In this document: positions 1 to 7,659 of the stretch, piece after piece
How positions within the stretch are numbered: position 1 is the stretch's first letter
How the letters are laid out: every line of letters starts with the position of its first letter
From: DATLFP01 sp035540955
GTDB lineage: Bacteria; Actinomycetota; Acidimicrobiia; Acidimicrobiales; CADCSY01
NCBI GenBank assembly: GCA_035540955.1
Contig: DATLFP010000157.1
Location: 1-20,542 of the forward strand
Length of the DNA stretch: 20,542 nucleotides
Direction: 5' to 3'
Translations under genes and position numbers: made by a program
Notes under the pieces: model-generated
Databases searched by the model: none
Told to the model about the DNA's origin: nothing
The model's input: the letters and a program-made list of their open reading frames with translations, nothing else

Positions 1-440
1 AGCAGCTTCGGACGAGGGTCATCGGCCGCCGCCATGTCCTCGACGGGTACGGCACCCAGCGGGGCCGCCACCGCGCACCAGGCGGAGATCCGGTCGTCGG
101 TGACGCACAACGAGACGTCGGCCCCGAAGGACCAGCCGCACGCGACGACGTCGAATCCGGGCGGCACGGCGGCGACCGCGGCGCCCACGTCGAGCCGCTC
201 GGCGCCGCCAGCGTCGTGGGAGCCCCCGGATCCCTCGACGCCTCGGAAGTTGAAGCGGAGAGCGCCGATGCCGGCGTCGGGCAGGGACCGGAAGAGGGCG
301 TCGGGCACCCCGGTCCGCATCGAGCCGCCATAGAGCGGGTGGGGGTGGGCCAGCACGACGACCGCGGTGGCACCGTCGGGCACGGTCAGCTCCGCTTCGA
401 GGGACACGCCGTCTTCGGCGGTCAGCGTGAGGTCGGGCAC
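1..440 (-). CDS. alpha/beta hydrolase, dienelactone-hydrolase-like (3' end outside window)
   Basis: About 146 codons are visible on the minus strand; the C-terminal half is cut off by the window edge. The sequence shows an HPHPLYGGSM segment (about residues 32-41) after a hydrophobic strand, then LRFNFRGVEGSGGSHD (61-76) and the nucleophile elbow GWSFG with Ser104. These are typical of the small alpha/beta hydrolases often annotated as dienelactone-hydrolase-related or KANL3/Tex30-like. The catalytic Asp and His would lie in the missing part, so substrate cannot be inferred; no signal peptide is seen, which suggests a cytosolic enzyme. The GTG at 440 is preferred because a TACCGT element sits exactly 7 nt upstream; another in-frame GTG lies at 449. 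It is divergent from the GroES-like gene, with 24 bp between starts. Confidence 0.82.
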   Translation of the reverse strand, partial: MPDLTLTAEDGVSLEAELTVPDGATAVVVLAHPHPLYGGSMRTGVPDALFRSLPDAGIGALRFNFRGVEGSGGSHDAGGAERLDVGAAVAAVPPGFDVVACGWSFGADVSLCVTDDRISAWCAVAAPLGAVPVEDMAAADDPRPKL

Positions 441-447
441 GACCGAC

Positions 448-457
448 ACGGTACGGT
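448..457. promoter_or_regulatory. overlapping divergent -10 elements (bidirectional leaderless promoter)
   Basis: The 10-bp stretch ACGGTACGGT holds TACGGT on the plus strand (452-457) and TACCGT on the minus strand (453-448), sharing the TA at 452-453. Each lies exactly 7 nt from an in-frame GTG: 465 on the plus strand and 440 on the minus strand. That is the geometry expected when transcription begins at the first base of the start codon. No good -35 hexamer was found for either direction. The promoter function is inferred from spacing and symmetry only. Confidence 0.6.
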
Positions 458-464
458 CGACGGT

Positions 465-815
465 GTGCCAGCTGGCAAGGACACCGTGCCCGACGGCGAC
501 GACAAGCAGCCGATCAAGATGCTCAACGATCGCCTGCTCGTCCAGATCCCCCAGGCCGAGGGCGAGCGCCGGTCCCGGGCCGGCATCCTCATCCCTGCCA
601 CCGCTCAGGTGAGCAAGCGGCTCACGTGGGCCGAGGTCGTCGCGGTGGGGCCGAACGTGCGCACCGTCGAGGCCGGCGACCAGGTGCTGTTCAACCCCGA
701 GGACCGGTTCGAGGTCGACGTCCAGGGCGACGACTACCTGATCCTTCGCGAGCGTGACATCCACGCCGTGGCGTCGCCCAGATTGGAGTCGGGGAGCACG
801 GGGCTCTATCTGTAG
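465..815 (+). CDS. GroES-like (Cpn10 family) protein
   Basis: A 116-residue protein with a Cpn10 fold signature. Residue 19 begins MLNDRLLVQIP, followed by the mobile-loop region GERRSRAGILIPATAQ, the AEVVAVGPN turn, the GDQVLFNPED strand and a terminal DYLILRERDIHAVA. The GIL tripeptide in the loop matches the hydrophobic contact that GroES uses to bind GroEL. It is slightly longer than the usual 95-100 residues because of an N-terminal polar tail. There is no groEL neighbour, so it is probably a paralogue rather than the main co-chaperonin, and its partner is unknown. The GTG at 465 is chosen because TACGGT is 7 nt upstream; GTG 486 and ATG 519 are alternatives. Its stop codon TAG is also part of the putative hisI -10 element. 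Confidence 0.85.
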   Translation: MPAGKDTVPDGDDKQPIKMLNDRLLVQIPQAEGERRSRAGILIPATAQVSKRLTWAEVVAVGPNVRTVEAGDQVLFNPEDRFEVDVQGDDYLILRERDIHAVASPRLESGSTGLYL

Positions 816-818
816 CGT
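813..818 (+). promoter_or_regulatory. putative -10 element for leaderless hisI-trpE transcript
   Basis: TAGCGT lies 7 nt before the ATG of hisI, the same geometry seen at other unit heads in this window. Its first three bases are the stop codon of the upstream GroES-like gene. No clear -35 box was seen. If real, it would start the hisI-trpE-ygfZ-lipoprotein-J-domain transcript at the A of the start codon. Confidence 0.45.
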
Positions 819-825
819 TGGCGGC

Positions 826-1174
826 ATGCCCGTCGGGACCCCCATCGCCGCCACCGCGGAGCAGCTCGCCCTGGTGAAGTACGACGATCACGGGCTCGTC
901 GCCGCTGTCATCCAGGAGCACGGCACCGGTGACGTCCTGATGGTCGGCTACATGAACGCCGCCACGCTGCGCCAGACGCTCGAGACCGGTCGCATCACGT
1001 TCTGGAGCCGGTCCCGCCAGGAGGTCTGGATCAAGGGGGAGACCTCCGGCGACCGCCAGTGGCTGCGGGAGGCGTACTACGACTGCGACGGTGACGCCCT
1101 GCTGTTCCGCATCGAGCAGGAGGGCCGGGGCGCCTGCCACACGGGCGACCACAGCTGCTTCCACCGCGCCTTCG

Positions 1175-1194
<20 letters not shown>
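826..1194 (+). CDS. hisI: phosphoribosyl-AMP cyclohydrolase
   Basis: A 122-residue HisI, the monofunctional enzyme that opens the adenine ring of phosphoribosyl-AMP in step 3 of histidine synthesis. The family core is present: FWSRSRQEVWIKGETSG (residues 59-75), the metal-binding D86-C87-D88-G-D90 segment, and further zinc ligands Cys104 and Cys111 in ACHTGDHSC. There is no fused HisE domain. The ATG at 826 gives the normal family N-terminus; in-frame codons further upstream do not look like HisI. The gene overlaps trpE by 20 nt, which links one histidine step to tryptophan synthesis. The rest of the his genes are not in the window. Confidence 0.96.
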
Positions 1195-2727
<1,533 letters not shown>

Positions 2728-2731
<4 letters not shown>

Positions 2732-3450
2732 GCTGGTCGGTCCCGCGCGACTTCGTGCGGGTGGCAGGGCCCGAGGCCGCCGTGTTCCTCCAGGTACAGC
2801 TGAGCCAGGACATCGAGGGCCTCGAGGTCGGTGCGGGCGCCCGGAGCTTCGTCTTGCAGCCGCAGGGCAAGGTCGACGCCTACCTGCGCGTCACCCGCGC
2901 CGGCGCTGAGGAGTTCGTGCTCGACGTCGACGCCGGCTGGGGCGATGCCGTCGTCGCCCGGCTCAGCCGGTTCACGCTGCGGACGAAGGCCGACATCGAG
3001 GTCCTCGACGGCTGGTCGTGCGTCGCCGAGGTCATCGGCGGCGCGCTCGTGGAAGCCGTCGGCCCCGACCTCGCCGGGGGTGATGACGATCTCGCCGGGT
3101 ACGAGGAGCTGCGCATCCGGGCCGGCGAGCCGCGCATGGGCGCCGAGATCGACGAGTCGACGATCCCGGCTGCCCTCGGCGTCGTCGACCGAGCGGTCTC
3201 GTTCACCAAGGGCTGCTACACGGGCCAGGAGCTCGTGGCCCGGATCGACAGCCGGGGCGGGAACACCCCCACCCGCCTCGTCGGCGTGCGGGGCCTCACC
3301 GCGGCGGGTGCCCCCGTCGTGGTCGGCGGCAAGGAGGTGGGGCGGGTGACGAGCGCCGCCGGCGACGTCGCGCTCGCGCTCGTGCGGCGCGAGATCGACC
3401 TGCCGACCGAGTCGAGCGCCGGCATCCTCGACCGGCTCCCGCTCTCGTGA
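2728..3450 (+). CDS. ygfZ: YgfZ/GcvT-like folate-binding protein
   Basis: A 240-residue protein of the YgfZ/IBA57 family, tetrahydrofolate-binding proteins that help build or repair certain iron-sulfur clusters. The diagnostic KGCYTGQE motif (residues 161-168, Cys163) is intact and followed by ARIDSRGGN. The N-terminal half has the GcvT-like pattern FLQVQLSQDI and FVLQPQGKVDAYLRV. It is shorter than E. coli YgfZ (about 325 residues). The start GTG 2728 overlaps the trpE stop as GTGA, and its own stop overlaps the start of the first 59-bp repeat in another GTGA. A role in servicing an Fe-S enzyme of the same operon is not evident, so the location may reflect co-expression only. Confidence 0.9.
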
Positions 3451-3509
3451 GCAAGCGCAGCGAGCGTGGCCCGAGCGGCCCGGCCGGAGGCCAGGAGCGG
3501 AAGACGTGA
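3447..3509 (+). CDS. possible 20-residue coupling peptide, repeat unit 1
   Basis: GTG 3447 overlaps the ygfZ stop as GTGA and opens a 20-codon frame beginning VSKRSERGPSGP and ending QERKT, then TGA at 3507-3509. That stop overlaps the start of the next identical frame. The frame is Arg, Gly and Pro rich, with no hydrophobic segment. Its likely role, if translated, is to carry ribosomes across the repeat from ygfZ to the lipoprotein gene. It may equally be non-coding sequence that happens to keep the frame. No function is assigned. Confidence 0.35.
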   Translation: MSKRSERGPSGPAGGQERKT

Positions 3510-3568
3510 GCGAGCGCAGCGAGCGTGGCCCGAGCGGCCCGGCCGGAGGCCAGGAGCGGAAGACGTGA
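3506..3568 (+). CDS. possible 20-residue coupling peptide, repeat unit 2
   Basis: Second copy of the same mini-frame, beginning VSERSERGPSGP and ending QERKT, identical to the first except Glu for Lys at residue 3. It begins in the GTGA shared with unit 1 and its TGA (3566-3568) overlaps the GTG start of the lipoprotein at 3565. The frame and the GTGA junctions are conserved between the two units. With only one substitution between them, selection on the peptide cannot be told from recent duplication. Confidence 0.35.
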   Translation: MSERSERGPSGPAGGQERKT

Positions 3569-4461
3569 GCGAGCGGCGACGCGCCGCTGCGCTCCTGGCG
3601 GTGGTGGTCCTCGCGGTGACCGCGGCGTGCACGTCGCGCGATCCGTACTCGGCGCTGCCCGAGCCCGACCCGGTGGACATCGAGGAGACGACCACCACGG
3701 TGAAGCCCGATCTCACCGGTGTCCTGCTGGCCCCGGTGATGGGCACCACATCGACCTCCGTCGGCCTGGGCCCCGGGCCCCTCACCATCGTCGGGAGGGT
3801 CGAGGGACCCGACGGTCCGGTCTCGGGTGCCGTGGTGCGGATCACGCGCCTGGTCGGCGACAGTGAGGCGGCGGCGACGGTGCCGACGGCCGCCGACGGG
3901 ACCTGGAACCTGGAGAACGTCCAAGGCGGCCGCTACCGCATCCGCGCCTGGCGGGCCCCCGACCTGGCGACGCCGCGCTCGGTCGTGCTCTTCGTCGAGC
4001 GGGCGGCAACACGGGCGATCGACATCCGCGTCGAGCCGGTGGGCGGCGTTCGGGTCGATGCCGCGATGGCGCCTGCCCCACCGGTGGTCGACGAGCCCGC
4101 CAACCTCAAGGTGCGGGTCGCGCAGCGAACGGTCGATGAGGCCGGCGTGATCCGGGATGCGCCGATGCCCTCGACCCGCGTCGCGCTCAGCGGTTCGGGA
4201 GACTGGACCATCTCCTCGAGCAATCCCTCGATCACCACCGGCGACGGCTCGGTGACGTTCCAGGTCACGTGCCGGAGCGGTGGCGACCAGCCCCTCCTCG
4301 CGACCGTCGACGGCCGCGGCACCTACGCCCTTGCCGTCCCCGCCTGCCTCGACCCGACGGCCACGACGCCCTCGACGACGGCCACGACCTCGACCGCCTC
4401 GACCACCTCGACGACGTCGACGACCACCTCGACCACCACGTCGACGACGAGCCCGCCGTAG
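3565..4461 (+). CDS. lipoprotein with carboxypeptidase-regulatory-like domain and Thr/Ser-rich tail
   Basis: A 298-residue predicted lipoprotein. An Arg-rich n-region (SERRR) and hydrophobic stretch end in the lipobox VTAAC, with the lipidated Cys at residue 22, so it should be anchored on the outer face of the membrane. Residues 72-146 (LTIVGRVEGPDGPVSGAVVRI ... GGRYRIRAW) match the beta-sandwich of carboxypeptidase-regulatory-like/CNA-B domains. Residues 180-261 form a second Ig-like beta region with two cysteines (236 and 261) that could form a disulfide. The last 34 residues are almost only Thr, Ser and Ala. The start GTG 3565 overlaps the mini-frame of repeat unit 2; earlier in-frame codons read through the repeat and are rejected. 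Substrate or partner is unknown. Confidence 0.85.
   Translation: MSERRRAAALLAVVVLAVTAACTSRDPYSALPEPDPVDIEETTTTVKPDLTGVLLAPVMGTTSTSVGLGPGPLTIVGRVEGPDGPVSGAVVRITRLVGDSEAAATVPTAADGTWNLENVQGGRYRIRAWRAPDLATPRSVVLFVERAATRAIDIRVEPVGGVRVDAAMAPAPPVVDEPANLKVRVAQRTVDEAGVIRDAPMPSTRVALSGSGDWTISSSNPSITTGDGSVTFQVTCRSGGDQPLLATVDGRGTYALAVPACLDPTATTPSTTATTSTASTTSTTSTTTSTTTSTTSPP
4357..4458 (+). repeat. low-complexity Thr/Ser codon tract
   Basis: This tract at the 3' end of the lipoprotein gene is made almost wholly of ACG, ACC and TCG codons, giving a 34-residue tail of Thr and Ser ending in Pro-Pro. The near-repeats of the triplet pattern make it prone to slippage. Tails of this kind often serve as extended wall spacers or O-glycosylation sites, but here the tail is at the end opposite the lipid anchor. 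Confidence 0.75.
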
Positions 4462-4950
4462 GTGACCGACCCGTACGCCACCCTCGGTGTCGATCCCGCG
4501 GCCACCGACGCGGAGATCCGTCGGGCGTATCTGGCCCTCGCCCGGCGCTTCCACCCCGACAACAACCCCGACGGCGAGGAGCGGATGCGGGCGGTGAACG
4601 AGGCGTGGGCGGTGCTCGGCGATCCCGATCGCCGGCGGCGTCACGACGGGGCGCGGCGCCCGGACGTGGGCTTCCGGCCCCATGACCCCGTCGACGACGG
4701 GTTCGATCCGCGCGCCCAACCGGACATCCCGTACCGGCCTCGGTCGACCCGACAGGTCCGGCGCCAGGGAGTGCTCACGGTCGCCCCGGTGGGGGTCTTC
4801 GCCGCCGCGGTCGGGGCGGGGATCGCCGGGCTGCTCTTCGAGAGCCCGATGCTGCTCGGCGGCGGCGTGGTCCTCTTCGGCGTGGCGTGCATCGGCATGG
4901 TGGTCGTGCTGCTGGCGGCCCTGGTCGACGCGCGCCGCGACGAGGGCTGA
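4462..4950 (+). CDS. J-domain (DnaJ-like) membrane protein
   Basis: A 162-residue protein with an N-terminal J domain (residues about 4-62) that has the essential HPD at 31-33 in FHPDNNP, followed by NEAWAVLGDPDRRRRHD. J domains stimulate the ATPase of Hsp70/DnaK. A Pro/Arg-rich linker (65-103) leads to two predicted membrane helices (about 104-126 and 131-155), with an acidic/basic C-terminal tail. There is no Gly/Phe region, zinc finger or substrate-binding domain, so it is not DnaJ itself but a type III J-protein likely to recruit DnaK to the membrane. GTG 4462 directly follows the lipoprotein stop, which suggests coupled translation with that envelope protein. Confidence 0.9.
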   Translation: MTDPYATLGVDPAATDAEIRRAYLALARRFHPDNNPDGEERMRAVNEAWAVLGDPDRRRRHDGARRPDVGFRPHDPVDDGFDPRAQPDIPYRPRSTRQVRRQGVLTVAPVGVFAAAVGAGIAGLLFESPMLLGGGVVLFGVACIGMVVVLLAALVDARRDEG

Positions 4951-4998
4951 CCGGCGGGTCGCACCGTCCATTTCCTCAGGTGCCCGGGGGGCCGCCGG

Positions 4999-5004
4999 TA
5001 CCCT
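4999..5004 (+). promoter_or_regulatory. putative -10 element for leaderless trpCFBA transcript
   Basis: TACCCT lies 8 nt upstream of the trpC ATG in the 62-bp gap after the J-domain gene. This is the only real gap within the cluster, so a second internal promoter here would let trpCFBA be expressed apart from hisI-trpE. No convincing -35 hexamer is seen. I found no leader peptide with Trp codons, no T-box and no terminator/antiterminator pair in the gap. Confidence 0.5.
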
Positions 5005-5012
5005 CGACGCCG

Positions 5013-5804
5013 ATGGGGACCTACCTGGACACGATCATCGCCGCTCACCGCGCGGCGGCGGCGTCCGACGAGCGGTCCCTCGACGACCTCCTGACGGCGG
5101 TCGAAGGGTCCCCGCCTCCTCGCGGGTTCGGCGCCGCGCTCGCGGCATCGCCGACGCTGCGGGTGATCGCCGAGATCAAGCGGCGGTCACCGTCGAAGGG
5201 TGCGCTGAACCCCGACCTCGACCCCGCGTCGGTGGCCGCCGACTACGAGCGGGGCGGTGCCGCATGCCTGTCGGTGCTCACCGACGCCGAGTTCTTCGGC
5301 GGCTCGCCCGCCGATCTCGGCGCGGCCCGGGCGGGCTGCCGGCTACCGGTGCTGCGCAAGGACTTCACGGTCGATCCCCGCGACGTGGCCGACGCTCGCC
5401 TCATGGGTGCCGACGCCGTCCTCCTCATCGTCGCGGCCCTCGACGACGCCTCGTTGCGATCGCTCCTCGGGCTCGCCGCCGACCTCGCCCTCGACGCGCT
5501 CGTCGAGGTCCACGACGAGCGCGAGCTCGACCGGGCGGCGGCCGCCGGGGCGGCGATCATCGGTGTGAACCAGCGCGACCTCAGCACCTTCGAGATCGAC
5601 CGCGAGCGGGCCGTGAAGCTGGCGCCGCGCATGCCGGACGGTGTCACGACCGTCGCCGAGTCCGGCATCCGCGGCTCCGAGGACGCGCGGGCGATCGCGT
5701 CAGCCGGCTATCACGCCGTGCTCGTGGGTGAGTCGGTGGTGACCAGCGGTGACCCGGCGGCTGCGGTCGCCGCACTCGCGGAGGTGCCGGTCGCGTGTTC
5801 GTGA
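5013..5804 (+). CDS. trpC: indole-3-glycerol phosphate synthase
   Basis: A 263-residue TIM-barrel enzyme that closes the indole ring from CdRP, releasing CO2. The family signature IAEIKRRSPSKG (residues 52-63) carries the catalytic Glu54 and Lys56. VLRKDFTVD supplies Lys116. LVEVHDE, GVNQRDLSTFEID and AESGIRG are the later loop and phosphate-binding segments. It is a stand-alone enzyme, not fused to TrpF as in enteric bacteria. ATG 5013 is preferred, with TACCCT 8 nt before it. Its end overlaps trpF. Confidence 0.97.
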   Translation: MGTYLDTIIAAHRAAAASDERSLDDLLTAVEGSPPPRGFGAALAASPTLRVIAEIKRRSPSKGALNPDLDPASVAADYERGGAACLSVLTDAEFFGGSPADLGAARAGCRLPVLRKDFTVDPRDVADARLMGADAVLLIVAALDDASLRSLLGLAADLALDALVEVHDERELDRAAAAGAAIIGVNQRDLSTFEIDRERAVKLAPRMPDGVTTVAESGIRGSEDARAIASAGYHAVLVGESVVTSGDPAAAVAALAEVPVACS

Positions 5805-6475
5805 AGATCTGCGGCACGACGAGCGAAGAGGACGCGCTCCTCTCGGTCGCGCTCGGTGCCGACGCGCTCGGGTTCATCTTCGCTCCGTCGCCTCGGCAGG
5901 TGGCGACCGCAGTCGTCCACGACATCGTGCGCCGGCTGCCACCCGAGATCATCACGATCGGCGTGTTCCGCAACGAGCTGCCGCAGCGGGTGGCCAAGAT
6001 CGTGCACGAGTGCGGCCTGCGCGGCGCCCAGCTCCACGGCCGCGAGACCCCCGATCAGTCGCAGTGGCTGAAGGAGCGGATCCCCATCGTCATCAAGGCC
6101 TTCATGGCCGGCGACCCCGCGCTCCGCCAGGCCGAGGAGCACGGCGTCGACGCCATCCTCATCGACAGCCCGTCGCCCAGCGGGGGAGGCGGCACCGGCA
6201 AGGTGTTCGACTGGCGGCTGGCCGAGGACGCCCCGGCCCGCCTTCCACTGCTGCTGGCCGGAGGGCTCGACGCCGGCAACATCGCTGATGCCATCGAGAA
6301 GGTCCACCCGTTCGGCGTCGACTCGTGCACCGGGGTCGAGTCGGAGCCCGGGCGGAAGGATCCGCGGAAGCTCCGACTGTTCATCGCCAACGCCAAGGCC
6401 ACCGAACCCGACGACGACGAGCGGGTCGACGAGGTGTTCGGCCCCGCCCCGTACGACTGGGAGATCTCCGAGTGA
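5795..6475 (+). CDS. trpF: phosphoribosylanthranilate isomerase
   Basis: A 226-residue TIM-barrel isomerase converting PRA to CdRP, one step before TrpC. The N-terminal MFVKICG carries the catalytic Cys6, and AILIDSPSPSGGGGTGKVFDW carries the acid Asp124 and the phosphate-binding Gly run. LLLAGGLDAGNI and VDSCTGVES complete the barrel. It has about 20 more residues than typical TrpF: an acidic tail rich in Asp and Glu ending in DWEISE. The start GTG 5795 lies inside trpC. GTG 5801, which forms a GTGA with the trpC stop, is a close alternative that would shorten the N-terminus by two residues. Confidence 0.95.
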   Translation: MFVKICGTTSEEDALLSVALGADALGFIFAPSPRQVATAVVHDIVRRLPPEIITIGVFRNELPQRVAKIVHECGLRGAQLHGRETPDQSQWLKERIPIVIKAFMAGDPALRQAEEHGVDAILIDSPSPSGGGGTGKVFDWRLAEDAPARLPLLLAGGLDAGNIADAIEKVHPFGVDSCTGVESEPGRKDPRKLRLFIANAKATEPDDDERVDEVFGPAPYDWEISE

Positions 6476-7659
6476 GCTCCCCCGTGATGGGGGAGCCCGA
6501 TCCCACCGGGCGCTTCGGCGAGTTCGGGGGGCGATTCGTCCCCGAGTCCCTCATGCCGGCCTGCCTCGAGCTCGAGGAGCACTTCCGCTCGGCGTGGGCC
6601 GATCCCGGCTTCCGGGCCGAGCTCGACCGTCTGCTGCGGGAGTACGCCGGCCGCCCCTCGCTGCTCTACGAGGCGCGGAACCTCTCGGAGCGGCTCGGGC
6701 TGCGGGTCCTCTTGAAGCGGGAGGACCTGAACCACACCGGCTCGCACAAGGTGAACAACGTCCTCGGCCAGGCCCTCCTCACCCAGCGGATGGGCAAGAA
6801 GCGGGTCATCGCCGAGACCGGCGCCGGGCAGCACGGCGTGGCCACGGCCACCGCGGCCGCGTACTTCGGGCTCGAGTGCACCGTGTACATGGGCGAGGTC
6901 GACACCGGCCGGCAGGCGCTGAACGTGTTCCGGATGGAGCTGCTCGGCGCCACCGTCGTGCCGGTGAAGAGCGGCAGCCGGACCTTGAAGGATGCGTGCA
7001 ACGAAGCGCTGCGGGCATGGGTCACCGACGTCGAGACCACGCACTACTGCATCGGGTCGGTGATGGGACCCCACCCGTACCCGTGGATGGTGCGGGAGTT
7101 CCAGCGTGTCGTCGGCGACGAGTCACGCGAGCAGTGCCGCGCCCTGACCGGCGGCGACCCCGACCTCGTGGTCGCCTGCGTCGGCGGCGGCTCCAACGCC
7201 GCCGGGCTCTTCGCCGGGTTCGCCGACACGCCCGCCCGGCTCGTCGGTGTCCAGCCCGACGGTGGCGCCGCCATCGGTCGCGGATCACCGGGGGTCGTGC
7301 ACGGTCACCGGTCGATGCTCCTGCAGGACGAGATGGGCCAGGTGCTCGAAGCGCAGTCGATCTCGGCCGGCCTCGACTATCCCGGGATCGGTCCCGAGCA
7401 CAGCCACCTGCACGCCATCGGCCGGGCCGAGTACCCGTCGGTCACCGACGCCGACGTGCTCGAGGCCTTCAACCTGCTCTCGCGCGCCGAAGGCATCATC
7501 CCGGCGCTCGAGTCGGCCCACGCCATCGCCTGGCTGCAGCGCGAGGCGGGCCGTTCGGTGCCGGAGGGCGCGACCGTCGTGGTGTGCCTGTCGGGCCGGG
7601 GCGACAAGGACGTCGAACAGGTCCGGGAGATCCTCTCGCACGGAACCGGTCCGGCGTGA
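6472..7659 (+). CDS. trpB: tryptophan synthase beta chain
   Basis: A 395-residue PLP enzyme that joins indole to serine. It has GRFGEFGGRFVPE near the start, the PLP-binding lysine Lys93 in HTGSHKVNNVLGQAL, ETGAGQHGVATATA for the substrate carboxylate site, and the phosphate-binding GGGSN at 238-242. The sequence is of the TrpB1 type that works as a complex with TrpA. The start GTG 6472 overlaps the trpF stop as GTGA; ATG 6487 is an alternative five codons in. Its stop overlaps trpA in another GTGA, which fits equal production of the two subunits. Confidence 0.97.
   Translation: MSSPVMGEPDPTGRFGEFGGRFVPESLMPACLELEEHFRSAWADPGFRAELDRLLREYAGRPSLLYEARNLSERLGLRVLLKREDLNHTGSHKVNNVLGQALLTQRMGKKRVIAETGAGQHGVATATAAAYFGLECTVYMGEVDTGRQALNVFRMELLGATVVPVKSGSRTLKDACNEALRAWVTDVETTHYCIGSVMGPHPYPWMVREFQRVVGDESREQCRALTGGDPDLVVACVGGGSNAAGLFAGFADTPARLVGVQPDGGAAIGRGSPGVVHGHRSMLLQDEMGQVLEAQSISAGLDYPGIGPEHSHLHAIGRAEYPSVTDADVLEAFNLLSRAEGIIPALESAHAIAWLQREAGRSVPEGATVVVCLSGRGDKDVEQVREILSHGTGPA

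Larger units (their letters stand above)
3447..3575 (+). repeat. tandem 59-bp repeat, two full units plus an 11-bp partial third
   Basis: Unit 1 is 3447-3505 and unit 2 is 3506-3564. They differ at a single base (A at 3453, G at 3512). The first 11 bases of a third unit (3565-3575) form the start of the downstream lipoprotein gene. Each unit begins GTGAGC and contains nested inverted repeats: TGGCC at 3467-3471 pairs with GGCCA at 3489-3493, enclosing CGGCCCGGCCG; the same arrangement recurs 59 bp downstream. Because 59 equals 63 minus 4, each unit can hold a 21-codon frame whose TGA overlaps the next GTG. It resembles a REP-like palindromic element that has been tandem-duplicated. Confidence 0.92.

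Noticed and set aside
3466..3564. N-terminal extension of the lipoprotein through the 59-bp repeat
   Set aside because: Starting here would bury the lipoprotein signal sequence behind 33 Arg-rich residues read from the repeat. GTG 3565 gives a proper signal peptide and a GTGA overlap.
3447..3575. Reading the 59-bp repeats as a small CRISPR array
   Set aside because: The copies are directly adjacent with no unique spacers, there are only two, and no cas gene is nearby.
4951..5012. A trp attenuator or leader peptide before trpC
   Set aside because: The 62-bp gap has no short frame with Trp codons, no T-box signature and no terminator hairpin followed by T residues.
6288..7655. Long plus-strand frame upstream of trpA in the same reading frame
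   Set aside because: It runs out of frame through trpF and trpB. Only the part from GTG 7656 matches TrpA.
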